Source: Membranipora membranacea (taxonomy: Eukaryota > Bryozoa > Gymnolaemata > Cheilostomatida > Membraniporidae). Taken from it: 64,000 nt of DNA. Below the pieces are notes generated by a model that had not been told where the DNA came from, searched no databases, and worked only from the letters and a program-made list of their open reading frames with translations. Both the position numbers and the translations under genes were made by a program. Position 1 is the stretch's first letter. The number at the start of each line of letters is the position of its first letter. The stretch covers positions 16,120,001 to 16,184,000 of the forward strand of contig OU612065.1 in assembly GCA_914767715.1 (NCBI GenBank), in the 5' to 3' direction. Shown in pieces: positions 23,046 to 34,500 of this stretch.

Positions 23046-25611
23046 TTTGTAGTTGAGTTAAAAGCTTGAAATCTTCTCATCTTGGACGAACTTACCAGAT
23101 ATTCGCGGGCCTGAAATCCGTGAATAATTAAGACTAGTGAAAAGGGTTAGAGTTGTGCCCTCCACGAATTAGGAGCCCGCGAATTATTAAGGTCAGTAGG
23201 GTATGTCAATCATAGGATTAAGAAGCAGTGAAAAGGCACATTTTGTTTTATATTACTCACACTACACAGAGAAAGGGAGAGGAAAGGTAAGGTGACCCAA
23301 CGTTAGCAAGCACTACTAAATTTTGGCTCGCTGTGGTGGAAGCATATATAAAGAGTTTGAGTAGTTACCTTACTTTTAGGTCAGCTATTTCAATGATGCT
23401 CAAAATGGCGAATATTTTCTCCTGTAGGGCTTACATATCTTGCTCCTAGCCTGGGCAGGCAATTTACACAAAACCCACCATATCAGTTTTGTCTTCGGAT
23501 TAAAATGGTGAAATCACAACAGTTCTGTGTTTCAAAAACATTATAATGCAAGCTCCATTCTTTATTGTTCATAGTGATGAGCGACGTCACACAAATTTTT
23601 GACCCTCAATCTTGAATGTGAAGACCAAATTAACAATTTGATATAGCCTACGATCTTGCTATGGACTCACATATCAGAAGATAATCAAAGTCTTCCATGG
23701 ACACCTCATTATTATAATCACGACATCAAAGCAGCATTGCAAAAGAGAACCAAATTAGAGGAGATTGAAAAATGAAATAGTAACCTTGTCAGGGAACATT
23801 CGGCAGATCTATAAATTGCCTGCTATGACTGGCTATGAGGCATACAACTAAATGACATGACCAAAATCCTGACACAATGATGCTCTTCATCCCATAATAT
23901 TAAAATAACCTGTAGTTACCAACAAGACCACAGTCATTAAATTGTCTCAAATCATAGTATCTAGCTTCCATGTAGAGAATTTTATTTGAGATTATGAAAG
24001 ATAAAACTTTTGCAACAGTTACCTTGTCAAGAAGTTCCTCAAGATTGATAAATCACCTGCTATGACGCACACATATGAAATTAAATAGTTACATTGGTAA
24101 AATGATGCGATGCTACAGGCTTTGGGAGTTTATATTTGGCTCATTACCAGTCATGGTGTGGGTCATTTACCCAAAGAAGCCATGATATAATATTACAGGC
24201 TTTTGTCTGTAATGCAATGCAATAATACAGTGATGCAATGTTACAGGCTTTTAGGTTTAGGAGTTAATATTGAGACGATGCTCATAACCAGTCATAATGT
24301 GGATTTTTGACCAAAACAAGCTATTAATCCATGATGTCAATTTAAAGACTCTCATTTTTGAAGCTCATTTAATGATTCATTTAAGTGTATTACATATTTT
24401 TGTGTATAATCAGTCTGACAGCGATTGATATGTGTAGTACATTGAAGCTCACAGATATACTGGTACTAAACAGTATCAAGTATACCAGGTACATAGTCTG
24501 TATTAACTTGGCAGCGACTATAGGAATCTGAGTGAGAGAGAAAAACTTGTTTAAAACTCTTGACATCATCTTTATTGTCAGAGGTATTCAAATATAAGGC
24601 TAGGAGAATAAACTTTAAATAGATTTAGAGCATTTTGATATTTTCATATTATATTCAACAGGATTACCATTTATTCAAATGACACTGAGAAAAATGAACA
24701 TGGTCGGAGACTCGAAAGTAAAACTGAAATAATCTCACAATCATAAATAGTATGTACAATTGAATTAACTTATAATGTGTCAATATGTGATGTTTAAATT
24801 GCTGCTCTTCCAGTGTTTTATTTTCTAAAAAATAAACGAGGCAATAGAGCCAAAGATTTAACATGAACTCCCATAAAAAATACCCAAAATTTATCGTCAA
24901 GACAATACTGTGTAACAAAGCAATTCAGCCAAAGATTCAACGAGAAGCTGTCCCACAAACACTCCAGCTAATAGGGTTTCATGGGCATAAATTGGTGTTA
25001 GGTTTAAATTATTGAAATTCTAAATAAAAAAACCTGCGAAAAACTGTGGTGAGTAAAGTCAAGTTAGCATCATAGATAGGTTGAATTCAATTCATTTTTC
25101 TTCTTTTCAAGCGAAATGAGAATCATAGAATAAATTCATTCAATCAGTTCGATTCACACAGTCCTCGGCTGTGAAACAAATGATCTTGCTATACCAAAGT
25201 AGTGACAGTGCAGAAATATCAGTGTATTGATACTTGATATTCTTGCAGTGAGCATTAACATAGAGAGCAGGAGAATCAGAGAATGACATCACAACCATAC
25301 ATTATAGAATACAGGTTGTTTTGAAATTGGTCCAAAATGCGTTTGTTTATTTTCAGTTGCAAGAGCTGTGAATTTGATGCATTTCTAGGAAAATAGCTGA
25401 ATTTAAGCTAAAACCAAAATCGTAAACATAACAACCGCATCATGATTTATTGCCATGTCGCAATAGCTGAATATATAGGACATGATTTCATGTATTTTTA
25501 CGATGAGCAACCAGGTTTGCAATAATTACAAAACATTAATCTGTGTGTGTCGTAATACTATTGTCGTATCTACAACATCACAAAGCAAAGGAAAACAACA
25601 ACACAGACCAG

Positions 25612-25619
25612 TATATAAG
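25612..25619 (+). promoter_or_regulatory. TATA box of clusterin-like copy C
   Basis: CAGTATATAAGCAGGTTTTA lies about 72-79 bp before the ATG at 25691. The region 25440-25690 is a close inverted match to the copy B promoter, including the stretch GATCTGTCTTCCGATCATAT just upstream of the start codon. Confidence 0.65.
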
Positions 25620-25690
25620 CAGGTTTTAGTAAGACTTAAATCATTCAGTGATCTGTCTTCCGATCATATCGTAACTCAAACAGATAGAAT

Positions 25691-28092
25691 ATGGTTAAAG
25701 TTGAGTTTTTCGCCTGTCTTCTAGTTTGGTGTGGAGCAGCTAATGCACTTCTACTACCAAACTCTACACTTGAAGCACTGAGATCAGGTGGTGCTGAAGC
25801 AATAACGACAGCATATGGAGAAGATAATGCTCAATTAACAGCTGCCTATGTAGCCTTTCAGTCTATTAATACTTCCTGTCAAGCTATAATCAACCAGACA
25901 GCAGAAGCATGCATGACTTGTGTGGCTGACAAATGTCGCCAAAGGTAAGTGTGCTAACACGAATTACATTCTAAGATCGAAACAAGTTCTGTACTCAGTG
26001 CTGTGCTGCTTCATTGGTTCTTTTACATATAATAATAATAATATAAAAATAATATGCATAAAATGAATATAGACTGTTTTTTTAAAGCTATACCATATAT
26101 ACGCTAACTACTACAACAATTCACTTTTTAGAGGAGAAGACCAGTGCAGTAATTTGTTGACTGACACAATCCAGTTCTTTGGAGAAGACCTGCCTGATTT
26201 CTTCACCAGTGAAGTACCAAACTTCTTTGAGTCTACCATACCTAAGACTGCAATCACTATTGGAGATGGCATTGTTGATATCGCAGAGGACGGAATAAGT
26301 GAACTGGTCAAGTTTGGAAACGGTAAAAAATTTGAAAATGTTTCATTTCATAGTTTGAAAGCATAAACTGACCATGATGTGCATGTCCTATGATTTTAAA
26401 CACAGCTTCAAAATAAAGGGGATACAAATAAATATGTCCAACCTTAAAATCATTGCTACTACGTATAATTGTCAAATTTTGTTGAGTAGGAATAAAACAT
26501 TTCAATGCTTGTGTTCACCAGGAATTCCAAAGGGTCTGAATAGCGCTGTAGATGAAGTAGGCAGCCTTGCTCTGGATATCGGAAAAGGATTCGAAGATCT
26601 TGGCAATCTTATCGACAACCATGTCATCGGTAAGTGAAATGTTGAAGAAGTATTTTTGGTGCACAAAAGAGGTGAAAACTTAGGGAACTGAAAACATAAA
26701 TTTGAAGATTAAAAATCAATGTATGGGAAGGTTGATACTAGCTAAGTTTATCATTGATATTTGTGTCAATTTGTCTGTGAATAGAACAACTAAATGATGA
26801 GTAATTCTTTTTCTACAACGGCCTCCACCTTTTCTGTTTCAGATCCATTGACTGACATCGGACAGGATGCGTTGAATTTTGGTGAAGACTTCTTAAATAC
26901 CCTCAACCCAGCCAACTGGCGTAAGTTTATTACTTTTCACTCTGCATTCCAGCAAAAATATATCCTAGTATCACGATGTTTTGGGTAATAAGGACTTTTT
27001 TTGTATAAAATCATATCACTGCTATTATTTTTACTATTTTTCAGTTTTCAAAATCTCCATTCCTGGTTTAGGCAAGAGAAGGAAGAGATCTGCACTGAGA
27101 GCTAGTAAGTTTATGTCAATTACAAAATTTGAGTGATAAATCATTCAAATGTATTAATAAGAATAATTGATTGATTGAACTGCAATTTATAGATGACCTA
27201 TCAAATCACCTTTGAACTGGAATGGTAAAATGAAAAGTTGTGTAGTATAAGCTTCATCAATCATTGCTTGATTGTTTTATTTAATAGTTGTGAAGAGACA
27301 GGCTGAGACCACCACAGTAACTATCCCTACATCCGCTCCTAGCTGTGATGATGTACAGAACAATGCAGGAACAGCTTGTCTGTACTACACAGACTCATCA
27401 CGCTGTAGTCAATGTCAGTTTGATCCTGATTCTCAGTGTGATGGTTGGACTACATCAGTAGAGGATATTCAAACTGCTGCTGATAACAGAGAATGGATCT
27501 CTGACGCCACCGATCTCTTCTTCTTAGTTCAATCGGTGAGAATTTTATCACAATTCGGGGTTGATTGATTTCAAATAGTTCAAGTATTCAGTGTCCTTGT
27601 AACATTGAGAGCTTAAAATGTGTCCCTCGTAGTGGGATTCCATTGGAAATGGCTGGAGATGACAACCATGTATACCATGACCCAGGCAAAATTTGAGCCC
27701 CAGGTCTACATTGTGCTCTATAGATATTTGGGTTTGCCAATGAACCACAATCAATACAAAGCAAAACAAATGTTATTTGATGCAATAAATATGAACATTT
27801 TCAAAGTCAATCATATCGGGCCGATAGGAGCCCCAAATATAACCACTGTGCTGATTTGACCCAGCTAGTTTGGAGATGAATCATCATCTTACTCCATTTG
27901 ATGTATTTGCAGGTTGAATATGAGCAATCCAAGTTTACATTCGAGGGAATCACTGATACCAAGGTGACAGTTCATCTGTTTGGTAAAACTTACGGCTTCG
28001 TGCTGTCAGAGCCTCTCAACATATTTGACACTGGTGCGGCTGGAAAACTCATAGCCGATACTGTTGTTGAACTCGCAAGATCCGGCCAATAA
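25691..28092 (+). CDS. CLU-like: Clusterin-like secreted two-chain protein, copy C (372 aa)
   Basis: Seven exons: 25691-25944, 26132-26322, 26522-26629, 26843-26920, 27045-27104, 27288-27535 and 27913-28092 (TAA). Each has exactly the same length as in copy B, giving 372 codons plus stop. The signal peptide, both five-cysteine clusters, the RRKR and VKR processing sites and the C-terminal beta/helix segment are intact. Differences from B are few, for example CMTCVADKC instead of CKTCVAGKC, SVEDIQ instead of SIEDIQ, and a C-terminal ELARSGQ instead of ELARAGH. Copy A shares SVEDIQ and ELARSGQ with C, so A derives from a C-type gene. Middle exons 2-4 encode acidic, Phe/Ile-rich amphipathic stretches (EDLPDFF, DIGKGFEDLGNLID), like the amphipathic regions clusterin uses to bind clients. 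It converges with the WD40 gene, 471 bp apart. Confidence 0.75.
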
Positions 28093-28563
28093 TATCAGAA
28101 CATGTCCATCAAACCATTTGCCAGTAAACTTGTGCCAGGCCCAATTCTATACTACTCAATATTATGTTTGAACAAAAAAAATCTAGTCAGTATTGTTAAT
28201 TTTATCATAGCTTTTCCCTGCGTATAAATGTCTACCTGTTAGCGTGTTGTGTGTACAACTATAACTTCAAAACATACATATATCTAATCATGTAAATGTA
28301 ATACATAAATATATCTCATATTATTGCATAAACGCCAATGTCTTTTCTTGAGGTATTGGGTGAAGCTTGAATGACAGATAATAGTAGACATGATCCTGAG
28401 TTATGCCCTCACTGTTAAAAATGAGACAACTCTATTACTTTTACTTTTACCCAAGCGGTTTCTATTAAATTTAAAATATTCAGCAGTGTCACTGATCAGT
28501 TGTCTTCTTGATTTTGTTCAGATTGCTATGTTATATTGAGGTTCTCTGGCACAAGAACAGAAC

Positions 28564-31500
28564 TTAACCTTCATCTTTTTGGTAAAGTAAATGACCAAAA
28601 TCGGTCGGAAATGTTTGGTTCGGATAGTTTGAAGCAGGATTGAACACTTGGTCACTTGTATCTGCAAATTCATATATGCTGTCAGTGGCTATATTGTGTA
28701 GAACATGTGTGATATCTTGGTTTAGCTGCTGCTCTGAGTCGAGCTGAGATGGTTGGTCGATACAGATAGGTGGCAGCACAGAGTGAGAATTGATGAGATT
28801 TGACGCTGATGATTTATTTGTTTGGTCCGTCTCATGAATAAGCTGCTTCTTGGCTTTAGAACAAAATGCAAGAGGTACTAGATAAGGGAATGATGACAGG
28901 TGAATGTGAAATGAGATTAAAACGAGATGTAGAATCTGATTTGTGTGACAAAATTGTATCATTGTTCTTTTTTCAAAAAGGGTGCCATAATTTTTTTAGA
29001 AGTCTGAACTGCCACACTTTCTATGGACACAGGAGTGCAGAGGCAATGAGTGGGCGCTTACATTTAACGAGGTAAGCTAACTTTTTCCCCTTAGCTTTCT
29101 TTTTTGGCAGCTTTGGTAAGAGATCCTCGGCTTCTTTCTGTTTTGCAGCTCTGGATTGCAGAATCTTCTGAACGTTATCACTCAAGTTTGGTGGAGCAAT
29201 CGGGTCAAGGGCGATGAAGGGGAGAGCATGATAGACAGCATACTACAAGTTCATACAAACAGTTTAAAAGCGGATGATAATTGAAGGACTTTCTGGATAA
29301 ATATGATAATAGTCTCGTCAAATGACCAATCCAGCCGAATCCGCCCTATTTTCCCAATGTCATTTTCCAACCAAGCCGTTTTCTCACTTCCAGTTATTCC
29401 ACCAAGCCGTTATTTCATCAGGATATTTTCCCACCAAGCCATTCCCCCACCTAGATGATTTCCCACTCCGCCATTTCTCACCTGGACGTTTTCCCCCTCT
29501 GCCATTTTCTCACTTAGACCTTTCCCCAATAATTCATTTTCCTACCTGGACATTTTCCCAGCAATATATCTTTCCACCGAGACATTTTCCCAACAAACCA
29601 TTTTCCCTCCAAGACAGATCCTTGTGACTATACAAAAATACTGATACAATACCTTTGCAGAGAAAACTCTTGGGTCTTCCACTTTGGGAAACGGCTTGTG
29701 TCTACCGCACTTCTTGTAGGCCTTCCCAAGATATTTAGAAGTCAAGGAAAACGCTGCCAGCTCTGCCGGATCAGGAAACTCAGGTAACTCTTCTTTTATA
29801 GTTTGGGCAGTAACTGCAACGACATAAAATAAGACTGTTTCATCTTTGAATCAATAACGTTTACTAACTATATCCAGTAGACATTGCAACTCCTTTAAAA
29901 AAGTATTATCATGCTTTCATTGAAAATCAAGGAGAAAATGATACGTGACGCTGCTACAGATTACCGCACCATTGATTCTTTGATTTTCTACCCTGATTTG
30001 TCAATTTTCTGATTTGAATAGTATTTTGTTAATTTTTGGAACTTCAAAACTACATGACTCAACATCGTTACTTGGGAGGCCCAAGCTGCCAATTAGGGAT
30101 AGCAGAATTGAGGGTCAATTATACATTAAAACGTTGGAAAATGTAACATTGCACTACTACCGGCTATCTAAAAAACATTATTTTCCGTTGCTTTCGTGAC
30201 TGAAAGATTAGGATGATGATGACTTAAGATAAAGTATTAACTTAATTCCCAATATGAGTATAAAATAAATTATTTTAAGTTTGAATACCTTCACTAGGTG
30301 TTGTTTGTATAGAGGGCAAAGGCTTGAAAGGATTTATACTAGTGTGTCGTGATTTGTCAGTCGAGGACTGCGCTCTGGTGTTTTTCCCAGAATATTCATC
30401 CCCAGACTCCCTGTTATGATCTGTATTCAAATAATAGAAACACAGCAATGGTTATGTGGATTAAACCTTCAAGAGCAAGAAAGGGGTGAAATTATCTAAC
30501 AGCTTTTTTCGCCAACAGCATGGCCAAAGTAAGAAAACCAGAGGAGTGAGAAGTCTGAGGGAAGGGACAGCAACAATTTGATTTAAAATGTCTCTGCCAT
30601 TCTTTTTCTTATTTAAGGACCACCATGCTTAGCAAACATCATCTTGAACAGGAGAAGACAACTAACAAGGATCGATAAAACTAATCAATATGTGATTCGT
30701 TGTTTTGATGATTTTCAACAGTTACTTGTTAGTTGTGAATACTTCACATTTCCATAAGTATTATCCTGACCTTTGCTCCCCACAATGTCTTCATAAAGTT
30801 TACTTCCATCAGCAGCCATGGAGGTTTTAGCAGTCCATGTTGATGGATTACGGGAAACATCTACAGTTGTGTTGCCAAAAGCCACTTTCCCTGCAGTTAC
30901 ACCTCCCGGAGTAGAGGTAGGCTCACTCCGCCTTGGTGTAGTAGCAGGTGCGCTCTGCCGCGGTGCAGTACCGACCTCACTCCGTCGTGGTGTGGTACAA
31001 GGCTCACTCTGCCTTGATGTGTTACCAGGTGTACTCTATACAAACATGGTAGACAATCATAAGAGAAAAAACTTATTCTTTGGCAATCGCAAACCTCACC
31101 TATTATTCAAGCAGCAAAGACGACAATAGCGATAACTGTACCTCAGTCTCTTTTTATAGCAGAAACTTGGTTTTAAAATTCTCAACAGTTTAAGGTAATT
31201 TGTATGTCAAGTCATTATCAAGATTTTAGCCATATATGGTTGATCTAAAATATTAGTCCAGTTAATCAAACAGAGGTACAATGCTTGACGGTAAATATGA
31301 AAACACCACAGTAAAGCATCTTATTTCCATCAATAGTAACAAGAGACATTATGAGCTAATAAAGCAGTAGATTTGCTGCCACTAGAATTTGGCAACAAAA
31401 GCATCCTGGTCTTACCTCACATGTTATTGAATTGTTGGTAGAAATAAAGGAAGAAGCAGTTTCTTTAGTTTCATTCGTGATAGACTTACTACCCATGTCT

Positions 31501-34500
31501 TTTCTCCGCTCTAAGTAATGATTCAAACCGGCACGCCCCGCTAATATCTTGGTCTCCAGTGTTTGAAATGGTATGGGTGAGGTATGGCTTGACGACATAG
31601 AGGATTTTTTGCCTTCTTCACCTTTAGGAACTGATTGAGTGAGATGATGAGTGAGAATGATTTGATGGATGACCCAATAATTTTTTTATGACTGCATGAG
31701 TTAGAGTATTTACAATTAGTTTGACGAGGTTCATTTCGTCTTCCATGATGGATGGTGGCTTTGTTCTGGAGCTGGTTAAAACTTACCTAGGTTTGTAATG
31801 AAAGACACTAGTCTAGATGCTAAACAATCTGATCTTAGTTTGCTCCAGCGCTTGTAATTACCACCATTCCATACCTAAAAAATTAGAAATATTACATAAT
31901 ATATTCAATGTAAGAATATATTGTATCGCTACTTATCAAGCAGATGTCAGTGAAATTAAAGTTGATCAAACAGCAGACCAGAACTATTCTCCTTCAGAAT
32001 CATCACCAAGCATTATCACAACACCACAATATCCATTTGATTTACATACCATCAATGTTGTACTTGAAGCTACTTTCTTCACATCATAGGGTAACGGTCT
32101 ATCATAAGATTCTTTGTGATAATCAACAAGTGAAGATAAATTCCACGGCGTCGACTGTCCAAAATGTCCCACATAAAACCCAGTCACTGACCAGAGTCTA
32201 ACCTGTTTGACAATAAAAAAAAAACTCATCAAGGAACCTCAACGGAACCTTGGTGACCGAATTAGATCCCATGATCACATCTCAACATCACAGGTGTATA
32301 TGATAGGGAACCGCGGTTTAACGCCATGGTGATAAAAATAGAGGCCACTCATTTCCAGCATCAGCTGAGCGTCCCGGCCCGTCAAGTGAGTAAGTACTGA
32401 TAGTGGGATAAACTTAATATGGTGACAATCATTGACTCTAGTGGTGATAAACTCACATTCCCATCAGCACTACTAGTGATGACGACCTTTTTGTCCTCTG
32501 CATAAGTTATACTAGTGATGCCTCGCACATGCGCCCTGAATGAGTTCAGCAAGGGTGGCGACTTGAGTGTCCGTATCGGATCACTCTCAGAACATGGTAA
32601 ACCATGCAATGCCATTTGAGATTTCAGTCTACAGGAAAAAATCCAAGTGGTAACCAGTTAATAGTTGCTATCATACAGGGATATAGGGCTAAGTCACATC
32701 TGGTACATAGCTAGGAGCATTGGGTCGTAGTTCATTTGCTCACAACAAATGGCCTATACAGATGATTTTACTCATGAACGCGGGTTTGGTTATATATGAG
32801 TGTTGACTTTTATGAAAATAACAACACTTCTCAGATTTACTTCTTACAATGAATTGTAAGATTCAAATCCATTTCTGGCCAGTTTCGCTTATCATTACAC
32901 CCACTTATACAGATTAAGACAAGTTATCCTCTTCATTGATGAAACACACCAATGTTAGCACGGCAAATATAATTTCGTTCACCTTAATCTCCTGGATCTA
33001 AGTGGTTTATTTGGCTCCTGAATGTCTCTCTGCATCAATATAAATGTCTCATACTTTTTTTGTCTTGTGTCCTCAAATTGTGGATCAGAGTTTATTAAAG
33101 CTAGCTGCTCTTCATCCAGACAGTATGTCATTATATCCCATACCTTAATGTAACCCTCTGAGTCCCCTACAAATAGGACAGTGTGGCATAAATAATAAAT
33201 ATTCAGGTACTGAATGACAATACGGAGTTGTTCCTCGCTGTCAAGGGAATTGACAACTTCTGATGAAAGAGCAGCCTCATGTAAAATCTTCAAAAGAGAC
33301 ATCAAAGAGTTAACAATACCAACTAATATTTAATTCATGTTTGTACATACCTGTGAAAAGGTACTCATTGCGGAGGTCAGTCGCTAGACATAAGATACTC
33401 TCTTCTTTATTGTGAGCAGCATTAAATTGACCTAACAAACCTTAAATTACAAAAAATACAATATCTACAAAATATAAGAATTTATACATGAAAAACTGGA
33501 TTAAAACAGTCGTTTTATTATTATTCCTAATTTATTATTCACTGATTGTCTGACTCCTTGGTCTGATTATAATGAAGGATTTGTGTCGTGTCTTACAATG
33601 TTTCTATCAAGGGATTTTACATAGTCTGTTTGATACATACCTCCTTTGATGGTAGTAGACCATGCTCTCACCCAGCCGTCAGCACCACCTACTACCAGTG
33701 TAGCAGTCTCTTTAGTATTCACCCTATTCAGCAATACAATCATACAGTCAACTGAATTGTTTACAGGCATCATCCATTGTGAGTCAGTCCGCTAAAACAT
33801 TGTTTACATCTCTAAAATTGTGGACAGGATTGCTAATACCGCCAAACTCTTCAGAAATTTTGGTTCTGCCTTTTTTCTAATGACAAGAACAATCAAGCTT
33901 TTCTCTGAAACTTTGACCATTAGTCAGTGAGTAGATACAGAAATCACATCAAAATATCAGAAGTTTTCCCTTGGCAGTTTACATACATCTAACAGCAACT
34001 TTTTTTCACAATGAATGAAATGGCATACCTCACAATCATGCTGTATACTAGATTTGAGACTGCTTGGCAGGTTTCTTCTATCGGTCAGCAGCATCTTCAA
34101 TGAGCTGAGATCACTCATATCACTGTCGATTGACCCCAAAGCGGCTGCAAATGCCATTTTCTCATAACGGGGCTCGTCCAACATATATGTGTTTGAGCGA
34201 TCGACTCCTGGCTTTGCAAAATCCGCATCAAGTGTCTTTTGTAATAGAGACAACAAATATTGTTGCGGTGGACTTCGAAGCATCGAATCGGTAATAACAA
34301 CTGCTGGATAATAAGGTAAACCTCATACAAAATAAAGCAGTATAGAGCATATTTTTATAAACAAGATACCCCGCTAGGGCTGAAGACAAACCTGTATTGA
34401 AGAATATTTCTTGTGATTTTTCTCAGATACTGGAAGCATACTATCTCGGAGATCATTTTGAGTAGTCTGCTTGCAATGAGCAGCTGCTGCACCAGATACC

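Larger units (their letters stand above)
21640..25440. other. Spacer between the divergent clusterin-like genes
   Basis: I find no exon. It contains a G-rich run near 21889-21909, a long imperfect hairpin (21911-21995) and a tRNA-like SINE fragment at about 22965-23045. It also holds loosely repeated segments near 23780-24060 and 24110-24300 (ACCTTGTCA(A/G)G..., GATGCAATGTTACAGGCTTT). Homologous promoter arms flank it: about 21401-21640 and, inverted, about 25440-25690. Confidence 0.5.

Noticed and set aside
29322-29627. 101-residue Phe/Pro/His-rich open frame
   Set aside because: It is generated by a short tandem repeat in an intron and is absent from the duplicated copy.
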